Shown: positions 6,475 through 9,662 of the stretch, piece after piece
Layout: each line of letters opens with the position of its first letter
How positions within the stretch are numbered: position 1 is the first letter of the stretch
Assembly (NCBI GenBank): GCA_035310125.1
Contig: DATGEP010000032.1
Span: 1 to 9,662 of the forward strand
Direction of reading: 5' to 3'
DNA length: 9,662 nt
Origin: DATGEP01 sp035310125
Lineage (GTDB): Bacteria; Chloroflexota; Ktedonobacteria; Ktedonobacterales; JADMIN01
Notes under the pieces: generated by a model
Told to the model about the DNA's origin: nothing
Database searches by the model: none
Seen by the model: only the letters and a program-made list of their open reading frames with translations
Made by a program: the position numbers and the translations under genes

Positions 6475-7374
6475 ATGCCATTCCTCGCTCTGGACTATCC
6501 ATCCGGGTATCCCATCGTTCCTGCCGCGCTGGTGCGCCGCGAGCGCCCGCTTACACGCGATTCGGTCGTGCTGGTGGGTATTGGCGACCGGGTCAACCCC
6601 GAACAGACCGTCGCCGAGATACCAGAGGCAGGCGGGCATGGTCTGCCACTGCTGGCGGGCATCGCTGGCCGCGTCACGGACGTCGTGCCGGGGCGGCACA
6701 TCACTATTGAAGGACCGGCAACCATCGTTCATGGCATTGTGGGTCTGGGTACGCCGGTCGTCGGTCCACTGGCGCAGCTTCCGCGCGGCGAGTCACTGGC
6801 GGTGGTGCGGATTCCCGCGGGCGCCATTCTCGTCTTTCCCCAGCCGGTGCCACTGATGCTGTTGCAGCGAGCGGCGGCAGGCGGCGTGCGAGGCATTATC
6901 GCTCCATGCATGTCCGCCCGCGAGCTTGAGGCATTCGCGCGCGCCGATCTCAGCGCGGTGCTGGATGAGCTGGCGCCGGAGCCGTCACAGCTTCCCCTCA
7001 CGATTCTGCTCACGGAGGGCTTCGGCGTAGTGCCGATGAACCCGGTCACGTACGCGGCGCTTTCGCAGCGGCTGGGCGCGACGGCGCTGCTCGCCGGCTC
7101 GACGAATCCCCAGCGGAATGTGCGCCCTGAGGTGCTGCTCTCAGTGCCAGAGGGCATACCCCTCACGCGAGTGCCCGCCAACTGTGCGCTGGGCATCGGC
7201 GCGCGGGTACGCTCGGTCGCGGGGCCGCTGCGCGGCGCACGCGGCGAGATCATTCACGTGTACGATCGCGCCCAGACCGGCAGCGGTGGCGTGCTGGCGG
7301 ATTCCGCGACGCTGCGTCTGGAGAGCGGCATCATTGAGATCGTGCCGCTACACACGCTCGTGCGCGAAGGATAA
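6475..7374 (+). CDS. conserved hypothetical protein with a barrel-sandwich-like N-terminus and KOW motif
   Basis: This 299-residue protein is not matched to a named family. The ATG at 6475 has GGAGG nine bases upstream (6461-6465), overlapping the end of the MutL-like gene. Residues 36-80 (GIGDRVNPEQTVAEI, then LLAGIAGRVTDVVPG) have the G-x-x-V and G-x-V spacing of lipoyl/biotinyl-like barrel-sandwich domains, but no modifiable lysine is present. A central segment (about 123-205) contains GGVRGIIAP and LLTEGFGVVPMNP and looks like an alpha/beta region. Residues 242-264 (GARVRSVAGPLRGARGEI and the following HVYD) fit the KOW consensus found in NusG and ribosomal proteins, so nucleic acid or ribosome contact is possible. 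There is no signal peptide or transmembrane helix. Its tight linkage to the MutL-like gene suggests a shared function. The fold reading of the N-terminus is tentative; the KOW motif is clearer. Confidence 0.8.
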   Translation: MPFLALDYPSGYPIVPAALVRRERPLTRDSVVLVGIGDRVNPEQTVAEIPEAGGHGLPLLAGIAGRVTDVVPGRHITIEGPATIVHGIVGLGTPVVGPLAQLPRGESLAVVRIPAGAILVFPQPVPLMLLQRAAAGGVRGIIAPCMSARELEAFARADLSAVLDELAPEPSQLPLTILLTEGFGVVPMNPVTYAALSQRLGATALLAGSTNPQRNVRPEVLLSVPEGIPLTRVPANCALGIGARVRSVAGPLRGARGEIIHVYDRAQTGSGGVLADSATLRLESGIIEIVPLHTLVREG

Positions 7375-7391
7375 GCATCATTTCGATGCTT
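7373..7391. terminator. hairpin shared by two convergent operons
   Basis: AAGCATC (7373-7379) and GATGCTT (7385-7391) form a perfect 7-bp inverted repeat with a 5-base loop. It overlaps the TAA of the plus-strand operon and the TGA of the minus-strand hydrolase, whose stops are only three bases apart. It could fold in either transcript, acting as a two-way terminator or 3'-end stabiliser. There is no clear T-tract on either side, so a classic Rho-independent terminator is not certain. Confidence 0.5.
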
Positions 7392-8295
7392 CTGCCACCG
7401 CGCGTGCCTCCGCCGTCTCGATCAATCCGGCGACCGCCTGGGCAAAGCGCTCCGGCTGCTGAAGGAACGGGAGGTGACCGGCGCCGGGCAGCACGACTTC
7501 GAGCGCGCCACGCTCGCCGAGACTCTCCGCCGCTCGCCGCGCATCGCCGGCAGTGAAGATGGGATCGAGCGCGCCGCGCACGACAATCACCGGGGCGGTC
7601 ACCTGCCTGGCAACCTCCGTGAGGTCGGCATCTGGGCGGTTGAAGCTCCGCCACAGCGCGGCGTACGCCTGGATGAGCGCGGGATAATCCTTGTCAAACC
7701 GCTGCACTCGATGCGCGGCGACCGTGTAGCGCGTCTCCGGCGTGGCAGGGCCGAGATAGAGTGAAGTTAAAGCCGGCTCGACACGCCGCAGTATCGCCGG
7801 TGTCCCAAGCAGGCGCGTCGCCAGCGTACGAACCATACCGGGAGACGTGAATCCGCTGGGTGCCACGAGCGCCAGCCCCACGACACGCCGGGGATTCGCG
7901 GCCGCATACCGGATTGCCGCCGCACCGCCGACAGAATTGCCCAGCAGCACCGCTCGCGCGATCCCCAGCCCGTCCAGCCAGCCCGAAAGCAATTCCGCGT
8001 AGCCCTCGGCGGTGTAGCGAAACGCGGCGAGCGCCGGTTTTTGCGAATTGCCGAAGCCGGGCCAATCCAGCGCGAAGACACGGCGATCCAGCGCGAACCG
8101 GTCCAGTATGCTCCGGTAATCCGCCCACACATGCCCCGCCGCTGGCAGGACCACAAGCGGCGCTCGCGCCAGCAGGTGGCGCGGCGCATCGCTCATCGCG
8201 GTAGCGATACGCAAGCCATTGACGACAATGCCACGTTCGGCAATGCGCACCTGCGCCGGAGCGTCAGATGATGCCGGAGCGGATTCCTGACCCAT
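7378..8295 (-). CDS. alpha/beta-fold hydrolase
   Basis: This is a 305-residue single-domain cytoplasmic hydrolase of the alpha/beta superfamily. The nucleophile elbow GNSVGG puts the catalytic serine at S121. The acid is D244 in RGALDPI and the base is H274 in GAGHLPF, giving a complete Ser-Asp-His triad. LPAAGHVW (50-57) takes the usual place of the oxyanion HG-x-G/W loop, and FALDWPGFGNS (74-84) is the typical strand before it. A lid-like helical insertion lies at about 150-225. The family includes esterases, C-C bond hydrolases (MhpC/BphD type) and haloperoxidase-like enzymes; the substrate cannot be told. The start is the complement of 8293-8295, with a GGAGG 12 bases upstream, slightly far. 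The gene follows the ArsA-like gene by 55 bases on the same strand, so co-transcription is likely, but no functional link is evident. Confidence 0.88.
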   Translation of the reverse strand: MGQESAPASSDAPAQVRIAERGIVVNGLRIATAMSDAPRHLLARAPLVVLPAAGHVWADYRSILDRFALDRRVFALDWPGFGNSQKPALAAFRYTAEGYAELLSGWLDGLGIARAVLLGNSVGGAAAIRYAAANPRRVVGLALVAPSGFTSPGMVRTLATRLLGTPAILRRVEPALTSLYLGPATPETRYTVAAHRVQRFDKDYPALIQAYAALWRSFNRPDADLTEVARQVTAPVIVVRGALDPIFTAGDARRAAESLGERGALEVVLPGAGHLPFLQQPERFAQAVAGLIETAEARAVAEASK

Positions 8296-8350
8296 CGCGT
8301 CTATGCGCCTCCATCAGCTCGTCTACTTCAGGGAAATCGTTGTGCCTGCT

Positions 8351-9532
8351 CTACACGGCTTCGGCGGCGGAGACGGGAGTAAACGTCACTTCCAGCGCGC
8401 CGTTCACCATGCGCGCCACAGTCGCATCCATCGGAGCGAGCACCGCCGGCAGAGCAAGCTCTCGCTTGAAATTCCCAATCTCCACGATCAACTCATCGCC
8501 CTTCTTCAGCATGCCCACCTTCGCTAGCTCGACATGCGGCAGCGGCAGCCGGAGCAGATAGGTATTCCCCTGCTTCACCAGCTCCTGCGGCGTCCCTTTG
8601 AAGAAGACGCGCGTCGGATCGTCGCCTCCCCAGATAGCGTTGCCCAGCTCGGCCAGCGCCTCTGGCCCCAGGATCTCCCGCGAGCGGTAGGGCACATCCC
8701 ACACGGGTAGCGGCGCGAAGGTGGTATGTACCTGCTCGCGATAGACCCGTTGCTGATCGGCCATCTCGCGCAGCAGCGTATCCTGGAAGCCGCCTTCGGG
8801 GACGGGCAGCACACGATTGCATAGTACCCCATCAATAGGATAGCCGAAAAGCGCCACATACGTCTCGGCTCGTAACGCCTCTTTGATGACCATCTTCTCC
8901 GGCGTGACGACCAGGCGGTACGAGCTGATGTCAGGGTCCGTCAGCACAGCGCGCAGCACCTTCACCTGCTCGTTCAGCTTCTGCAGCGAGTCGAGCACGT
9001 TGACGCCCGGCAGGAACGCTTTGAGCAGCGGCTTCGCGGCGGTAAGCGCGACACTCTTCCAGCCCGTCGCCTGATTGACATACCAGAGAAACGTTTCCGG
9101 CATGCTCAACAAACGCACCGTCTCACCCGTCGGTGCCGCGTCCACCACGACTACGTCATATTTGCCTTCGCGCGCCTGCCGGTGAATGTTGAGCAGGGCC
9201 ACGATCTCATCCATGCCCGGAATGAGCGCCATCTCTTCAGCGGCCACCTCGTTGATGCCCTGCTTACGCAGTACATTGCTGACGTAATCCTGCATGCGTC
9301 CCCAATTGTTGCGCATCTCCTCAAGAGCATTGATCTCCTGCGCCCAGAGATTGGCGCTGATTTGTCGCGGCTCGGTGGTGAGGGAGGTGTCGAGCGCGTC
9401 GGCGAGACTGTGCGCCAGGTCGGTGCTCACGACGAGGGTGCGCTTGCCCAGGGCGGCGGCGCGGGCGGCGGTGGCGGCGGAGAGCGTCGTCTTGCCAACG
9501 CCGCCTTTGCCCAGGTACAGAATGAGACGCAT
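8351..9532 (-). CDS. ArsA/Get3-family ATPase with C-terminal HSP20-like domain
   Basis: This is a 393-residue P-loop ATPase of the ArsA/Get3 group. The P-loop GKGGVGKTT is at 8-16, with signature lysine K9. Switch I is STDLAHSLADALD (36-48; most relatives have DPAHS) and switch II is DAAPTGETVRLL (131-142). PEKMVIKEALR (211-221) fits the adenine-contact region. Residues about 323-386 form a beta-rich tail (LRLPLPHVELAKV, KGDELIVEIG, ALEVTFTP) with the pattern of the ArsA HSP20-like domain. The only cysteine is C238, so the arsenite-binding cysteines of E. coli ArsA and the zinc CxxC of eukaryotic Get3 are both missing. There is one ATPase half, not two. A Get3d-like chaperone ATPase is more likely than an arsenic pump subunit. 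No arsB, arsR or arsD is nearby. The start ATG has GGAGGA ten bases upstream. It probably shares a transcript with the hydrolase. Confidence 0.92.
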   Translation of the reverse strand: MRLILYLGKGGVGKTTLSAATAARAAALGKRTLVVSTDLAHSLADALDTSLTTEPRQISANLWAQEINALEEMRNNWGRMQDYVSNVLRKQGINEVAAEEMALIPGMDEIVALLNIHRQAREGKYDVVVVDAAPTGETVRLLSMPETFLWYVNQATGWKSVALTAAKPLLKAFLPGVNVLDSLQKLNEQVKVLRAVLTDPDISSYRLVVTPEKMVIKEALRAETYVALFGYPIDGVLCNRVLPVPEGGFQDTLLREMADQQRVYREQVHTTFAPLPVWDVPYRSREILGPEALAELGNAIWGGDDPTRVFFKGTPQELVKQGNTYLLRLPLPHVELAKVGMLKKGDELIVEIGNFKRELALPAVLAPMDATVARMVNGALEVTFTPVSAAEAV

Positions 9533-9551
9533 TGAGATTTGGTCCTCCGGT

Positions 9552-9574
9552 GTAGGGGGCTGGTTGCCGCGCCC
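9552..9574 (-). repeat. GC-palindromic dispersed repeat, copy next to the ArsA-like gene
   Basis: Read on the minus strand, the site begins GGGCGCGGCAACCAGCCCCC and ends in TAC. It matches the left-end element (29-52) in its first ten bases and in its CCCCTAC tail. It lies only a few bases upstream of the Shine-Dalgarno site of the ArsA-like gene, so it would form part of the leader RNA if transcription starts upstream. Confidence 0.5.
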
Positions 9575-9599
9575 GAATGGAGCGGTCAGGTAAATGCTG

Positions 9600-9620
9600 G
9601 GGGCGTCGCCTGCCGCGCCC
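9600..9620 (-). repeat. GC-palindromic dispersed repeat, second right copy
   Basis: Read on the minus strand, it begins GGGCGCGGCAGGCGACGCCC. It differs from the left-end copy (29-49) at only two of 21 positions. It sits 25 bases from the neighbouring copy, in the same orientation. Confidence 0.6.
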
Positions 9621-9625
9621 GTATG

Positions 9626-9646
9626 AAAAAGCCGCCATGAGGCAGC
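9626..9646 (-). terminator. Rho-independent terminator for a minus-strand transcript from the right
   Basis: On the minus strand, GCTGCC, loop TCAT and GGCGGC form a 6-bp stem with one G-U pair, followed directly by TTTTT (complement of 9626-9630). It would end a minus-strand transcript from beyond the right edge and separate it from the ArsA-like unit. The ArsA-like gene would then need its own promoter between about 9549 and 9625; none is obvious there. Confidence 0.55.
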
Positions 9647-9662
9647 TTGACATCACATATGC

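Noticed and set aside
8351..9532. Arsenic resistance operon
   Set aside because: The ArsA-like protein lacks arsenite-binding cysteines and there is no arsB, arsC, arsD or arsR in the window.
9647..9662. Plus-strand promoter at the right edge (TTGACA at 9647-9652)
   Set aside because: The -35 hexamer is perfect, but the window ends ten bases later, so the -10 box cannot be seen.
1..9662. CRISPR array, tRNA, rRNA, insertion sequence or prophage
   Set aside because: No regular direct repeats with spacers, no cloverleaf candidates, no transposase or phage genes and no IS-type terminal repeats were seen.

Overview
The window is GC-rich bacterial DNA with tightly packed genes, strong Shine-Dalgarno sites and sigma70-like promoters. 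The gene content points to Chloroflexota, possibly a Ktedonobacteria- or Thermomicrobia-like lineage. The clues are a zinc-ribbon protein with many LPxWL motifs, a 'glutamate mutase L'-like ASKHA protein followed by a KOW-containing protein, an ArsA ATPase with a C-terminal HSP20-like domain, a KGG-repeat stress protein, and short GC-palindromic repeats (GGGCGCGGC...GCCCCTAC) at both ends. This placement comes from family recognition only; no search was run.

Layout. (1) 1-220 is intergenic, with copies of the GC-palindromic repeat and a sigma70-like promoter (130-158). (2) 221-1532 (+) is a two-gene unit: a ParA/Soj-type ATPase and an overlapping small helical protein of unknown function that could be its partner. 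(3) 1636-2004 (-) is a KGG-repeat protein of the GsiB/YciG type. It is convergent with the ParA unit and divergent from the next operon. (4) 2005-2382 is a 378-base intergenic region with divergent promoter candidates. The one for the KGG gene has its -10 box inside the loop of a 9-bp inverted repeat. (5) 2383-7374 (+) looks like a three-gene operon: a 749-residue zinc-ribbon, Pro/Gly-rich, largely disordered protein with nine LPxWL motifs; a 603-residue MutL-like ASKHA protein; and a 299-residue protein with a possible barrel-sandwich-like N-terminus and a C-terminal KOW motif. (6) 7378-9532 (-) is a convergent two-gene unit: an ArsA/Get3-type ATPase with a C-terminal HSP20-like domain, then an alpha/beta hydrolase. 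(7) 9533-9662 holds two more palindromic repeats and a terminator for a minus-strand transcript entering from the right.

How the genes may work together. The most unusual block is the 2383-7374 operon. No mutase catalytic subunit (GlmS/GlmE type) is present, so the MutL-like protein probably acts elsewhere, perhaps with the KOW protein and with the zinc-ribbon protein as a multivalent scaffold. That is inference. The ParA pair resembles cargo-positioning or partition modules in which a small partner replaces ParB. The ArsA protein lacks the arsenite-binding cysteines and is more likely a Get3-like chaperone ATPase than an arsenic pump subunit.
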